From NCBI RefSeq assembly GCF_018614975.1, contig NZ_JAGGNR010000011.1:434001-498000 (forward strand): 64,000 bases of DNA. The letters run 5' to 3'. This DNA is from Paenibacillus polymyxa. Lineage in GTDB: Bacteria > Bacillota > Bacilli > Paenibacillales > Paenibacillaceae. Each line of letters opens with the position of its first letter. Positions within the stretch are counted from its first letter, which is position 1. The position numbers and the translations under genes were made by a program. The notes under the pieces were generated by a model. The model ran no database searches, was not told the DNA's origin, and saw only the letters and a program-made list of their open reading frames with translations. Below, piece by piece: positions 36,352 to 47,010 of the stretch.

Positions 36352-36380
36352 TTGCACTGTGTAGAAATTTGTAATATTAT
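36352..36380 (+). promoter_or_regulatory. Promoter of the second licT
   Basis: TTGCAC at 36352 and TATTAT at 36375 are separated by exactly 17 bp. Confidence 0.65.
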
Positions 36381-36402
36381 GAGGGAAGCGCGTACAACAT
36401 AT

Positions 36403-36475
36403 CGGGTTGTAACTGTTGAATCAGGCAAAGCCGTATACCTTGAGAAAAGGGATTGGTTTGTCTTTTTCTGTATAT
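36403..36475 (+). promoter_or_regulatory. RAT antiterminator 3 with weak terminator, second licT leader
   Basis: GGGTTGTAACTG..CAGGCAAAGCC at 36404-36431 follows the RAT layout. CAAAGCC can pair with GGTTTG at about 36452 with one bulged base before CTTTTT. The element closely matches RAT 5 at 39622. Confidence 0.75.
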
Positions 36476-36487
36476 TGGAGTGATAAA

Positions 36488-37330
36488 GTGAAAATCGAGA
36501 AGGTGCTGAACAACAATGCTGTAGTTGCAATGAATGACGAACAACAGGAAGTTATTATCATTGGCCGGGGGATTGCTTATCAGAAGCGGGCGGGTGATAT
36601 GGTTTCCGAGCAGCATATCGACAAGATATTTACTTTACAGAATGAAGATATTCAGGAAAACTTCAAGGCATTAATTTCAAGCATTCCTCTGGAATACATG
36701 AAAGTATCCGAGGAAATTATTGCTTACGCCAAGCTAAAACTTGGCAAGAAATTAAATGAGAGCATTTACTTACATCTCACAGACCATATTCACTTTGCCA
36801 TTGAGCGGTATCGCAAGAATCTGCCCATACGCAACGGGTTAATCTGGGAGACAAAGCAGTTATACAAAGAGGAATATGAAGTCGGAATGGAAGCGCTCAA
36901 TATGATCTGTGATCAGTTTGGTGTGATCTTGCCCGAGGACGAAGCCGGTTTTATGGCACTTCACTTTGTCAATGCAGCTTTGAATGAGGAAATGCCCAAC
37001 ATCAAGAGTATGACCCAGGTCATGCAGGAAATCTTGACAATCATCAAGTATCATTTCAAGATTGATTTTGATGAGAACTCACTGACATTTTATCGCTTTG
37101 TGACGCATTTGAAGTTTTTCGCCCAACGTTTGGTGAAGGGAAAACATTACAAGAGCAACAACGATGATGAACTGTTCCTGATGATTCAGAAAAAGTATCC
37201 AGCAGCGCACAAGTGCTCGGAGAAAATTAAGAAATTCATTGAAAGCAACTACACGTATCAACTAACTGACGAAGAATTGATGTACTTAACGATTCATATT
37301 GAGAGAGTTGTGAATGCAACTTCTGAATAA
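36488..37330 (+). CDS. BglG/LicT-family antiterminator, second copy
   Basis: 280 residues with a CAT RNA-binding domain (1-57) and two PTS regulation domains. The histidines H100, H159, H207 and H270 correspond to the four regulatory sites of LicT. It is clearly diverged from the copy at 24056, especially in the RNA-binding part, so a different RAT specificity is likely. The GTG at 36488 follows GGAG by 6 bases; the longer frame from 36416 would run through the leader. It is followed by RAT 4 and a permease gene. Confidence 0.92.
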   Translation: MKIEKVLNNNAVVAMNDEQQEVIIIGRGIAYQKRAGDMVSEQHIDKIFTLQNEDIQENFKALISSIPLEYMKVSEEIIAYAKLKLGKKLNESIYLHLTDHIHFAIERYRKNLPIRNGLIWETKQLYKEEYEVGMEALNMICDQFGVILPEDEAGFMALHFVNAALNEEMPNIKSMTQVMQEILTIIKYHFKIDFDENSLTFYRFVTHLKFFAQRLVKGKHYKSNNDDELFLMIQKKYPAAHKCSEKIKKFIESNYTYQLTDEELMYLTIHIERVVNATSE

Positions 37331-37347
37331 TCCCATAGATCAGCTTG

Positions 37348-37442
37348 CAGGGTTGCAACCACTAGGGCAAAACCTGAACGCTTGAATGACAGAACATACC
37401 GTTAACGGGATGTTCCATACATTCAAATGTTCAGGTTTTTTT
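37348..37442 (+). promoter_or_regulatory. RAT antiterminator 4 (short-loop type) with terminator, permease leader
   Basis: GGGTTGCAACC-ACTA-GGGCAAAACC at 37350-37374 is a RAT variant with a shorter apical part. AAACCTGAAC (from 37370) pairs with the GTTCAGGTTT arm near 37429-37438, with further pairing of CTTGAATG/CATTCAA, then a long T-run. Confidence 0.8.
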
Positions 37443-37497
37443 ATTCTCTCCAATATGCTTCGAATCCGTGTCTAGCCAGAAAGGAAGAAAAGACTTC

Positions 37498-39435
37498 ATG
37501 AAACACGAGCAATTAGCCAAAGACATTCTGTCTGGCGTTGGTGGAAAACAGAACATTAACAGCGTGGTGCACTGTGCGACCAGACTTCGTTTCAAATTAA
37601 AAAATGACAATAATGCCAAAACAGACGAACTCAAAAATCTACCTGGAGTTATAACAGTAATGCAAAGCGGGGGGCAATACCAGGTAGTTGTGGGTAACGA
37701 AGTGTCTGATGTGTATAAAGCCTTGTTACAGGTGGGTAATATGAATGCGGATGAACCGGTCTCAAGTGATGATTCAGAATCTTCCGGTAAAAAAGAGAGT
37801 CTCTTGGGTCAGTTTATCGACTTGATCTCAGGTGTATTTACACCAATTCTCGGCCTGCTTGCTGCAACAGGGATGATCAAAGGTTTCCTGTCCATGTTTA
37901 CTTCTCTCGAATGGCTGGACCCGGCTTCAGGAACATATCAATTGTTGAATGCTGCAGGAGACTGTTTGTTCTACTTCTTCCCAATCTTCCTGGGTTACAC
38001 AGCTATGAAAAAATTCGGTGGATCTCCATTCCTCGGGATGGCCATCGGAGCATCACTTGTATATCCGACCTTATCCGGTCTTAGTGGTGGGGAACCGCTC
38101 TATACGCTGTTTGCAGGCACATTGTTTGAATCACCGATTCATATCACGTTCCTGGGTATTCCCGTTATCTTGATGAGTTATTCCTCATCCGTCATTCCGA
38201 TTATTATTGCTGCTTATTTTGGAGCAAAGGTAGAAGCATTCTTCAAAAAGATCATTCCTTCTGTTGTGAGAACGTTCCTCACGCCATTCTTTACAATTCT
38301 AATTGTTGTACCTGTAACCTTCCTCTTGATTGGTCCAATCGCAACATGGGCAAGTCAGCTGATTGGTGCCGGGGTATCGGGCATCTATGACTTGAGTCCG
38401 TTGGTAACCGGTATTGTTGTTGGTGGATTGTGGCAAGTGTTGGTGATCTTCGGGTTACACTGGGGTATCGTACCAATTATGCTGCTCAATCTGTCCACTC
38501 TGAAAGCAGATCCGATACTGGCGATGATGTTTGCTGCTTCTTTTGCTCAGATTGGTGCCGTTCTTGGCGTTATGCTTAAAACGAAAAATACCAAACTCAA
38601 ATCACTGGGTGTTCCTGCCTTTGTGTCCGGGATTTTTGGTGTAACCGAGCCTGCTATTTATGGTCTTACTTTGCCACTGAAAAAACCATTTATTATGAGT
38701 TGTATTGCCTCTGCAACCGCTGGTGGTATTATTGGCTTTGCAGGTTCCAAAATGTTTGTATTTGCTTCAGGAATCTTTGGTGTTCCAGCGCTGATTAGTC
38801 CCACAGAGGGGATCAACTATGAATTCTGGATGGCCATGATTGCTACTATCATTGCTTTTGTACTAGGCTTTGTTCTCGTATATTTTGTAGGATTCAAAGA
38901 CCCTGCTAATCCAGAGGCTGCCAAACAGGCTCCAGAGCCAGTAAAAGAAGAGAAGGCTGCACTTGAGCCTAATCCAAACAATCGCTACGAAATTGCCAGC
39001 CCGATGACCGGTGAGGTGGTTCCTTTGCAAGAAATTAACGATGCTACATTTGCTGGTGAACATATGGGTAAAGGGATCGCCATTCGTCCAACCAGTGGGA
39101 GAGTTGTGTCCCCGATTAATGGTGTGGTACAGACGATTTATCGTACCAAACATGCAATTGGACTTGTAGATGATCAGGGTGTAGAGATTCTAATCCATAT
39201 CGGTCAGGATACGGTACAGCTCAAAGGTCAACATTTCACTGCCCATGTGAAAGATGGAGATCGTGTGAGTGTTGGCGATCTGATCGTTGAATTTGATCTG
39301 CAGGCCATTATTGAGGCGGGTTATGAGACCGTAACACCGATTATTGTAACTAATACGGCTGATTATTTAGACGTGGTTGCTACAACAAGTCGTGAAGTGC
39401 AAGAAAAGGATAAATTGGTTACGGTTATTGGTTGA
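37498..39435 (+). CDS. Beta-glucoside-type PTS permease EIIBCA
   Basis: 645 residues in the order EIIB (phosphocysteine Cys26 in HCATRLRF), EIIC (multi-span, GVTEPAIYGL motif) and EIIA (phosphohistidine His567 in LIHIGQD). The ATG at 37498 follows AAAGGAAG. It is more similar to the permease at 39879 than to BglP, so these two arose by duplication. The sugar is probably a beta-glucoside. It is regulated by antitermination through RAT 4 and ends at its own terminator. Confidence 0.93.
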   Translation: MKHEQLAKDILSGVGGKQNINSVVHCATRLRFKLKNDNNAKTDELKNLPGVITVMQSGGQYQVVVGNEVSDVYKALLQVGNMNADEPVSSDDSESSGKKESLLGQFIDLISGVFTPILGLLAATGMIKGFLSMFTSLEWLDPASGTYQLLNAAGDCLFYFFPIFLGYTAMKKFGGSPFLGMAIGASLVYPTLSGLSGGEPLYTLFAGTLFESPIHITFLGIPVILMSYSSSVIPIIIAAYFGAKVEAFFKKIIPSVVRTFLTPFFTILIVVPVTFLLIGPIATWASQLIGAGVSGIYDLSPLVTGIVVGGLWQVLVIFGLHWGIVPIMLLNLSTLKADPILAMMFAASFAQIGAVLGVMLKTKNTKLKSLGVPAFVSGIFGVTEPAIYGLTLPLKKPFIMSCIASATAGGIIGFAGSKMFVFASGIFGVPALISPTEGINYEFWMAMIATIIAFVLGFVLVYFVGFKDPANPEAAKQAPEPVKEEKAALEPNPNNRYEIASPMTGEVVPLQEINDATFAGEHMGKGIAIRPTSGRVVSPINGVVQTIYRTKHAIGLVDDQGVEILIHIGQDTVQLKGQHFTAHVKDGDRVSVGDLIVEFDLQAIIEAGYETVTPIIVTNTADYLDVVATTSREVQEKDKLVTVIG

Positions 39436-39476
39436 TTTTGATTCAGTGCTATTTATTAATGTGAACGTTAAGCTAT

Positions 39477-39516
39477 AACGAGACCACTTCGATGTTTTCG
39501 AAGTGGTCTCGTTTTT
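39477..39516 (+). terminator. Terminator after the second permease gene
   Basis: AACGAGACCACTTCGA pairs with TTCGAAGTGGTCTCGTT around four bases, then TTT. Confidence 0.92.
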
Positions 39517-39563
39517 CATTTTCCGTCACTAAAATGTATTTGTGAAATTAATAAAAATAAGTG

Positions 39564-39592
39564 TTGCAAACGTAGTTCAGATGTACTATGAT
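39564..39592 (+). promoter_or_regulatory. Promoter of the third permease gene
   Basis: TTGCAA at 39564 and TATGAT at 39587 are 17 bp apart. Position and sequence match the promoter ahead of the second licT, and the -35 region overlaps a cre-like half site (TGCAAACG). Confidence 0.65.
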
Positions 39593-39621
39593 GAGTTCAA
39601 GAAGTAAGCGCATACATCAAT

Positions 39622-39652
39622 CGGGTTGTAACTGTTTAATCAGGCAATGCCG
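39622..39652 (+). promoter_or_regulatory. RAT 5, licT-leader type, not followed by a licT gene
   Basis: GGGTTGTAACTG..CAGGCAATGCC is nearly identical to RAT 3. No overlapping terminator with a T-run was found; only a CCATCCTC/GAGGGTATGG hairpin follows. No gene lies between this element and RAT 6. Confidence 0.7.
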
Positions 39653-39732
39653 ACCATCCTCAGTTCAGAGGGTATGGAATGTAACTTACTTTCGTTATCC
39701 AAATAATTAAATACCAATGTGTACAGCCTTGC

Positions 39733-39833
39733 AGGGTTGCAACCGTTAAGGGCAAAACCTGAATTGCTGAATAACACGACTGATTTCCGGACGATCCGGT
39801 ATGTTGTGTATGTTCAGTGGTTCAGGTTTTATT
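39733..39833 (+). promoter_or_regulatory. RAT antiterminator 6 (short-loop type) with terminator, third permease leader
   Basis: GGGTTGCAACC-GTTAA-GGGCAAAACC at 39733-39759 matches RAT 4. AAAACCTGAA (39755-39764) pairs with TTCAGGTTTT (39821-39830), with additional GCTGAA/TTCAGT pairing above, and then T-rich sequence. Confidence 0.8.
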
Positions 39834-39878
39834 TGTTTCAAAAAGCAAGGGGAGTCTACTTAGAGAGGGAGAATTACA

Positions 39879-41792
39879 ATGAGCAACTACGATCAATTGG
39901 CTAAGGACATTCTGTCACGTGTAGGTGGTCGCGAGAATGTAAACAGTGTATTCCATTGCGTAACAAGACTGCGGTTTAAACTTAAAAATGAAAGCGTAGC
40001 CAAAACGGAAGAACTTAAAAATCTGCCAGGTGTTATTACCGTTATGCAAAGTGGTGGACAATATCAAGTTGTTATCGGCAACGAAGTGCCGGATGTATAT
40101 AAAGCAGTTGTTAAAGCAGGGAATTTGTCTACTGAAGGTCAAGTAGATGAGAACGATGCAGATTCAGGTCCCAAAGGCAATTTGTTTAACCGTTTTGTAG
40201 ATATGATTTCGGGTGTATTTACTCCAGTGCTCGGATTGCTTGCAGCGACGGGGATGATTAAAGGTTTCACAGCTATGTTCGTGTCCCTGGGTTGGATCGA
40301 CAATACTGCTGGTACGTACGCCTTATTGAATGCCATAGGGGATTGCTTATTCTACTTCTTCCCTATCTTCCTTGGTTACACAGCTATAAAAAAATTCGGT
40401 GGAAGTCCATTCCTAGGTATGGCTATCGGTGCATCGTTAGTCTACCCAACACTTGCGGGAATTCGTGATGGAGAACCGTTATACACTTTGTTTGCAGGCA
40501 CTTTGTTCGAATCACCGATTAGGATCGAGTTTCTAGGTATACCGGTAATTTTAATGGATTATGCTTCATCCGTTATTCCGATTATCGTAGCAACGTTCTT
40601 CGCGGTCAAAATTGAACGTTTCTTCAAAAAGGTTATGCCTAAAGTAGTCAGCAATTTCCTAGTTCCATTTTGTACTTTGTTAGTTATTGTACCAGTTACG
40701 TTCCTGGTAATTGGGCCGGTTGCGACATGGGCGGGTCAACTGTTAGGTGCATTCACATCTTCGATTTACGGACTGAGCCCTTTACTTACAGGACTTGTAA
40801 TCGGCGGTTTGTGGCAAGTATTCGTATTGTTCGGACTCCACTGGGGACTCGTTCCATTGGTATTCGTTAACCTTGCAACGCTTGGCTATGATTCGATTTT
40901 GGCATTGTCTTTTGCAGCTTCCTTTGCTCAAATTGGTGCAGTGCTTGCGGTTACTCTGAAAACGAAAAGTCAAAAAATAAAAACACTCGGTGCACCTGCG
41001 TTTATATCCGGTATTTTCGGGGTCACTGAGCCAGCGATATACGGTGTAACATTGCCATTGAAAAAACCATTTATTATGAGCTGTATTGCTGGTGGTATTG
41101 GTGGTGGTATCCTTGGTTTTGTCGGAACTAAAGGTTATATAATTGGTGGTCTTGGAATCTTCGGTTATCCGAGCTATGTAAGTCCTACAGAGGGAATGAA
41201 TTCCGTATTCTTCTGGACGGTTGCAGCAACTATTATTGCATTCATCCTTGGTTTCATCTTGACATATGTTGTTGGTTTCAAAGATCCGGTCGATAAAGCG
41301 TCTACACCTGCACCAGTACTTGATCCAAATCCGAACAGCAGATACGAAATTGTAAGCCCAATGGCTGGTGAAGTTGTTGCACTGAACGAAATTAATGACA
41401 TAACGTTTGCAGGTGAGCACATGGGTAAAGGGATTGCAATTCGTCCAACCAGTGGTAGAGTGGTATCTCCAATCACAGGTGTTGTTCAAACCGTATATCG
41501 TACCAAACACGCCATTGGTCTTGTAAGCGATGATGGTGTAGAGATGCTGATCCATATTGGACAGGATACGGTCAAACTGAAAGGTCAACATTTTACAACC
41601 CATGTGAAAGATGGAGACCGTGTTAACGCAGGTGACCTGATTGTTGAGTTTGATCTGCAAGCCATTAAGGATGCAGGGTATGAGACGGTTACACCGATCA
41701 TTGTGACTAATACTTCAAATTATTTGGACATTGTAGGAACAAAAGAGGCATCCGTTCATGAGAAAGATAAATTGATCACGGTATTAAGCTAA
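39879..41792 (+). CDS. Beta-glucoside-type PTS permease EIIBCA, paralogue of 37498-39435
   Basis: 637 residues in the order EIIB (Cys27 in HCVTRLRF), EIIC (GVTEPAIYGV motif) and EIIA (LIHIGQD). It shares long identical stretches with the preceding permease throughout all three domains, most strikingly in EIIA, which shows a local duplication. The ATG follows GAGGGAG. A GH1 gene follows after 34 bases, forming a transport-hydrolysis pair. Confidence 0.93.
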   Translation: MSNYDQLAKDILSRVGGRENVNSVFHCVTRLRFKLKNESVAKTEELKNLPGVITVMQSGGQYQVVIGNEVPDVYKAVVKAGNLSTEGQVDENDADSGPKGNLFNRFVDMISGVFTPVLGLLAATGMIKGFTAMFVSLGWIDNTAGTYALLNAIGDCLFYFFPIFLGYTAIKKFGGSPFLGMAIGASLVYPTLAGIRDGEPLYTLFAGTLFESPIRIEFLGIPVILMDYASSVIPIIVATFFAVKIERFFKKVMPKVVSNFLVPFCTLLVIVPVTFLVIGPVATWAGQLLGAFTSSIYGLSPLLTGLVIGGLWQVFVLFGLHWGLVPLVFVNLATLGYDSILALSFAASFAQIGAVLAVTLKTKSQKIKTLGAPAFISGIFGVTEPAIYGVTLPLKKPFIMSCIAGGIGGGILGFVGTKGYIIGGLGIFGYPSYVSPTEGMNSVFFWTVAATIIAFILGFILTYVVGFKDPVDKASTPAPVLDPNPNSRYEIVSPMAGEVVALNEINDITFAGEHMGKGIAIRPTSGRVVSPITGVVQTVYRTKHAIGLVSDDGVEMLIHIGQDTVKLKGQHFTTHVKDGDRVNAGDLIVEFDLQAIKDAGYETVTPIIVTNTSNYLDIVGTKEASVHEKDKLITVLS

Positions 41793-41802
41793 TTGAAACT
41801 AA

Positions 41803-43269
<1,467 letters not shown>

Positions 43270-43294
43270 TACAAGGTGTCCAACGCTATAGAAT

Positions 43295-43337
43295 AAACAA
43301 AGAGCAGTCTCGTTATTACGGGATTGCTCTTTGTTTA
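43295..43337 (+). terminator. Terminator after the second GH1 gene
   Basis: AAACAAAGAGCA pairs with TGCTCTTTGTTT. The 240 bases after it hold no supported gene. Confidence 0.8.
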
Positions 43338-43583
43338 TGAGGGGATGAATTTGACCCATGATGTGGCTTTCAGATATAATAAAAAAATCAAGAGAATCTT
43401 GTCACTTAAGAAGGGAGGAGCATCCACTCATGAAGAAAAAATCACTTGCGTTTATATCTTCGGGATATGGATACTCCACTGCTGTCTTTTTCTAGAATCT
43501 ATTCCAAGGGTGAGGTCTGCCCAAAATCGGAAGAAAACTAGGAAATAACGCAGAAAAATCTTAAGAATGATGAGGTAATCCAA

Positions 43584-43982
43584 ATGAATATGGACAAAAT
43601 TACTAGAACAAACCCAGCCAATATGCCAGCTCCTGTAGGTCAGTACACGCATATTACAAGAATTCCGAGGAATGCAGAGTTATTTGTGACTTCGGGTCAA
43701 ATTGGAGCAGATCATAATGGACTCTTTCCAGAGAGTCTGAATGAGCAGGTCACGAATACATTTAATAATATTAAAACAGTGCTCGAATCTGAGCGCTTAG
43801 ATGCTGAACATATTATCAAAGTGAACGTATGGGCAACCGAGGAAATCGATTGGGATTTCTTATATACCGAGTGGGGACAATTATTTAGTACGGATTATCC
43901 TGCAATGACGATTGGATATATTACGGCGTTAGGTCTCCCAGAGATTAAAATTGAAATAGAGCTTTGGGCAGCAAAAGTGTAA
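43584..43982 (+). CDS. RidA/YjgF-family protein
   Basis: 132 residues of the Rid (YER057c/UK114) family, whose best known members hydrolyse reactive enamine/imine intermediates released by PLP enzymes. The body has LFVTSGQIGAD and the typical C-terminal EIKIEIELWAA. The usual RidA arginine is not obvious in the last segment, so it may belong to a non-RidA Rid subgroup (inference). The gene is flanked by terminators. Confidence 0.85.
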   Translation: MNMDKITRTNPANMPAPVGQYTHITRIPRNAELFVTSGQIGADHNGLFPESLNEQVTNTFNNIKTVLESERLDAEHIIKVNVWATEEIDWDFLYTEWGQLFSTDYPAMTIGYITALGLPEIKIEIELWAAKV

Positions 43983-44000
43983 CATCGATTACTTTAAAAA

Positions 44001-44040
44001 ACGAAGGAGCATCTTACTTACAGATGCTCCTTCGTTTTTG
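44001..44040 (+). terminator. Terminator after the Rid gene
   Basis: AACGAAGGAGCATCT pairs perfectly with AGATGCTCCTTCGTT, followed by a T-run. Confidence 0.93.
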
Positions 44041-44100
44041 TATTCGTGAAAAAGACAAAGGATAATCCTTTGTGCAATGATGTGCGGATCCAGGTGGGTT

Positions 44101-45261
44101 TTATGGCACCTGCAAGCTCTGATAAGCATTCAGTCGACCATACTTCCAGTAGATCCCGGAGCCTGATACTGGATCAGAAGCGAAACACAGCGCATCCCGA
44201 ATTTGGGTATTTGTTTTTCCTTGTGCAGCGAGAAGTGCAGCCACTCCAGCCACATGAGGTGCAGCCATAGACGTCCCGCTAAGGTAGGCATAGGAACTAC
44301 CCAGGTATGTGGATAGAATGATATCACCCGGTGCAGCCATATCTACCCAGGAACCATAGTTGGAGAAATTGGATTTGAGATCAGAAGGATTGGTTGAAGC
44401 GACGGCAATCACGTTGGGGTACGATGCGGGTACAATCGGGAATGAAGTGTTGTCGTTACCGGCTGCAGCAATAATCACAGCTCCACGATCCCAAGCATAC
44501 TGTATGGCAGCTTGAAGGAAAGCATTTCCCATCGGCCCACCAAGGCTCAGGTTAACAACCTGTACACCGTTATTGGCAGCAAAGACAAGCCCGTTACCGA
44601 CATTACCTATCGTTCCTTGCCCGTTGTTATCCAGTACCCGGAGCGGAACGATGGATGCGAGTGGTGCAGCACCTGCGATGCCAACACCATTGTTGGTAAC
44701 GGAGGCAGCGATCCCGGCTACATGGGTGCCGTGACCGTTCCCGTCCTCAGGGATGTTATTATAATCAACATAATCATAACCGGGGAGAAGCTTGTAGGCC
44801 AATTCTGGATGGTTTAACTGTACACCGGTATCGATAATGGCGATTTTGACAGAGCTGTTACTTTGAGTAATGTCCCATGCAGCGGGTGCATTGATTTTGG
44901 ACAGGTTATACTGATAAGGAAAGAATGGATCATTGGGAGTGAAGGATGCCTCAACGAGGTAATTCGGCTCTGCATGTTCAATAAGCACGTGATCTTGGTA
45001 ATGTTTCAGCATCCGGTGCATTTTTTTGCGAGATTCCACACGGTACCACCCTAAATCTTCATAGGTCTCAGCGACCTTACATCTCCCTTTTTTGTGAAGG
45101 GTGTGCATTTCATCCTCCGTTGTACCTTCCTTGAATTTGACTAAGAGTTGCTTGGGAGCATGAGGGTGAAACTTGCTCTCGGCACGTTGGTCCAGATAAC
45201 GATACATGAACACGATGATTGCTAGCAAAATGAAACCAAAAACACCTAACCATAACCACAT
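44101..45261 (-). CDS. Membrane-anchored subtilisin-like serine protease (S8)
   Basis: 386 residues: an N-terminal membrane helix (residues 2-20), an inhibitor-like propeptide (about 36-100) and the S8 domain with the catalytic triad D144 (IIDTG), H177 (GHGTHVAG) and S331 (GTSMAAPH), plus the oxyanion Asn269. The helix is not followed by a clear signal-peptidase site, so the enzyme may stay membrane-bound. The ATG at 45261 follows GGAGGGAG; the longer frame from 45294 would add polar residues before the helix. Confidence 0.9.
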   Translation of the reverse strand: MWLWLGVFGFILLAIIVFMYRYLDQRAESKFHPHAPKQLLVKFKEGTTEDEMHTLHKKGRCKVAETYEDLGWYRVESRKKMHRMLKHYQDHVLIEHAEPNYLVEASFTPNDPFFPYQYNLSKINAPAAWDITQSNSSVKIAIIDTGVQLNHPELAYKLLPGYDYVDYNNIPEDGNGHGTHVAGIAASVTNNGVGIAGAAPLASIVPLRVLDNNGQGTIGNVGNGLVFAANNGVQVVNLSLGGPMGNAFLQAAIQYAWDRGAVIIAAAGNDNTSFPIVPASYPNVIAVASTNPSDLKSNFSNYGSWVDMAAPGDIILSTYLGSSYAYLSGTSMAAPHVAGVAALLAAQGKTNTQIRDALCFASDPVSGSGIYWKYGRLNAYQSLQVP

Positions 45262-45472
45262 GAGCGTTTCTCCCTCCAATAAGGATTGTGACACGCCTTA
45301 TCGTATGCGAACTCTATCAGACTGCGTGGGCACTCTTTCAATTTGGTTAGTAGTGTAGATAGGTTGATAGGGCGGGATAAGTTCGTTAAGATGAGATGAA
45401 GAGAGCCGATCTGGCATGAACAAGATTTAAGGAAGGGCCAAGAAGTAGCTCCTAATACAGAGGATAAGGAAT

Positions 45473-46003
45473 GTGGATGTATTGACACAACTTCAGAGTA
45501 TACCGACAGTCACACCAGTTCAGGCGCACCAGATTCATGATGCCATTGATTTTGCCATGCGTGTACGCAGAGAAGTGTTTCCGATGATGGATCATACAAA
45601 ATTGCCTGTGGACTTCGAGCAGTTCAGAGAACATTATCTGAATTCCGATGATTCGATTTTTCTCGTTGCAATGATGGGGGATGCGGGCATCGTCGGTTCT
45701 ATTGGGATACTACCATATGATGGACGTATTGAAGCTGTGGAAGGTCGATATGCAGCTCAATCGGCTGCTGAAATAGTAAAATGTTATGTAGATCCTGCGT
45801 ATCGTAGGTTCGGCATTGGTTCGATGCTGATGAACGAACTGGAGAACGTGGTAAAGGATATGCACTATACGACGCTGTATTTGCATACCCATCGCTTCTT
45901 GCCGGGAGCCGTAGAATTCTGGAAACGCCAAGGGTTTACGGTTATTGCTGAGCAGGATGATGACTGGCAAACCGTGCATATGGACAAGTTGGCATGTAAG
46001 TAA
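45473..46003 (+). CDS. GNAT-family N-acetyltransferase
   Basis: 176 residues with the GNAT core. The acetyl-CoA loop is in YVDPAYRRFGIGSMLMNELE (about 105-124), followed by LYLHTHRFLPGAVEFWKRQGF, a form common in small-molecule acetyltransferases of the ElaA/YhhY type. The substrate is unknown. The start is a GTG at 45473 or a TTG at 45482; AAGGA at 45465 gives better spacing to the latter. Confidence 0.82.
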   Translation: MDVLTQLQSIPTVTPVQAHQIHDAIDFAMRVRREVFPMMDHTKLPVDFEQFREHYLNSDDSIFLVAMMGDAGIVGSIGILPYDGRIEAVEGRYAAQSAAEIVKCYVDPAYRRFGIGSMLMNELENVVKDMHYTTLYLHTHRFLPGAVEFWKRQGFTVIAEQDDDWQTVHMDKLACK

Positions 46004-46085
46004 CCATTGGAATTATTGAAGGAATCGGTAATTATATACTCGATAACATAGACATAGACAATTTACATGATGGGAGTATAAGCAG

Positions 46086-46946
46086 ATGCAAGAAACGAAG
46101 CGGAAAATTGTTTTTATTGATATTGATGGCACATTGGTTGACGATGATGGAAACATTCCGTTATCAGCACAGAAGGCTTGCAAACAGGCTCGTGAAAATG
46201 GGCATTTGCTCTATTTATGTACAGGTCGTTCCAAGGCGGAGATCTATGATTCCATCTGGAATGTCGGATTTGATGGTCTGATTGGTGCAGGTGGAGGCTA
46301 TGTGGAGTTTGGCAAGGACGTGTTATATCACAAAAGGGTAACAGCGGAAGATGTTCGACATATGGTTGATTTCTTCAATGAACAAGGCATTGACTTCTAT
46401 CTTGAATCCAATTCGGCATTGTATGCGAGTAGCAATCTTCAACCTCACCTGGAACGCCGTATCTATGGCGATGTGGAGAATGACCCTGTAGCCAGAGAGA
46501 AGAAGGAGCTGAAACCGCATCCGTTTATTGCCGGATTGACGTATGGAGAGGCCGACCTGTACAAGGATGACGTGAACAAAGTATGTTTCTTGGAGAGTTC
46601 AGTCATCCCGTTTGAGCGGATCAAGCAAGAGTTTGAAGGGAAATTCGAAGTCATTCAGTGTACCGTGCCGATCTTTGGTGAAGGAAGTGGTGAGCTGATG
46701 ATCCCTGGCATTCACAAAGCCATTGCAATCGCCGATCTGCTGGAGCATCTGGGCATGTCGCAGGAGGATACATTCGCCATCGGTGATGGAATGAATGATG
46801 CCGAGATGTTGGAATTTTGTAAAGTCGGAATTGCCATGGGCAATGCCAAGCCAGGTCTGAAAGCCATTGCAGATGATATTACTGGAACAGTAGAGGAAGA
46901 TGGATTGTATCATAGTTTTGTGAAGTATGGATTGATTGAGGGGTAA
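46086..46946 (+). CDS. Cof-type HAD phosphatase
   Basis: 286 residues of the Cof/YkrA subfamily (HAD type IIB). Motif I is DIDGTLVDDDG (about 12-22), motif II CTGRS, motif III Lys near 217 and motif IV IGDGMNDAEML (about 237-247). Relatives dephosphorylate sugar phosphates, flavin or pyridoxal 5'-phosphate; which applies here is unknown. GGGAG lies ahead of the ATG, and a terminator separates it from a convergent gene. Confidence 0.88.
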   Translation: MQETKRKIVFIDIDGTLVDDDGNIPLSAQKACKQARENGHLLYLCTGRSKAEIYDSIWNVGFDGLIGAGGGYVEFGKDVLYHKRVTAEDVRHMVDFFNEQGIDFYLESNSALYASSNLQPHLERRIYGDVENDPVAREKKELKPHPFIAGLTYGEADLYKDDVNKVCFLESSVIPFERIKQEFEGKFEVIQCTVPIFGEGSGELMIPGIHKAIAIADLLEHLGMSQEDTFAIGDGMNDAEMLEFCKVGIAMGNAKPGLKAIADDITGTVEEDGLYHSFVKYGLIEG

Positions 46947-46982
46947 GTGCATACGGAATCACTAATGAACAGCTAATAAAAA

Positions 46983-47010
46983 GAGAGCAACCTAGTTGCT
47001 CTCGAATTTT
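46983..47010. terminator. Terminator between convergent genes
   Basis: GAGAGCAAC pairs with GTTGCTCTC. It can serve both strands. Confidence 0.75.

Noticed and set aside
40782-41660. 292-codon antisense frame inside the third PTS permease gene
   Set aside because: Asn/Thr/Cys-rich composition without family resemblance; the sense strand has complete EIIC and EIIA motifs.
43430-43495. 21-codon ORF starting with a Lys-rich stretch
   Set aside because: It has a GGGAGG upstream, but no conservation can be judged and the downstream sequence shows no continuation in another frame.
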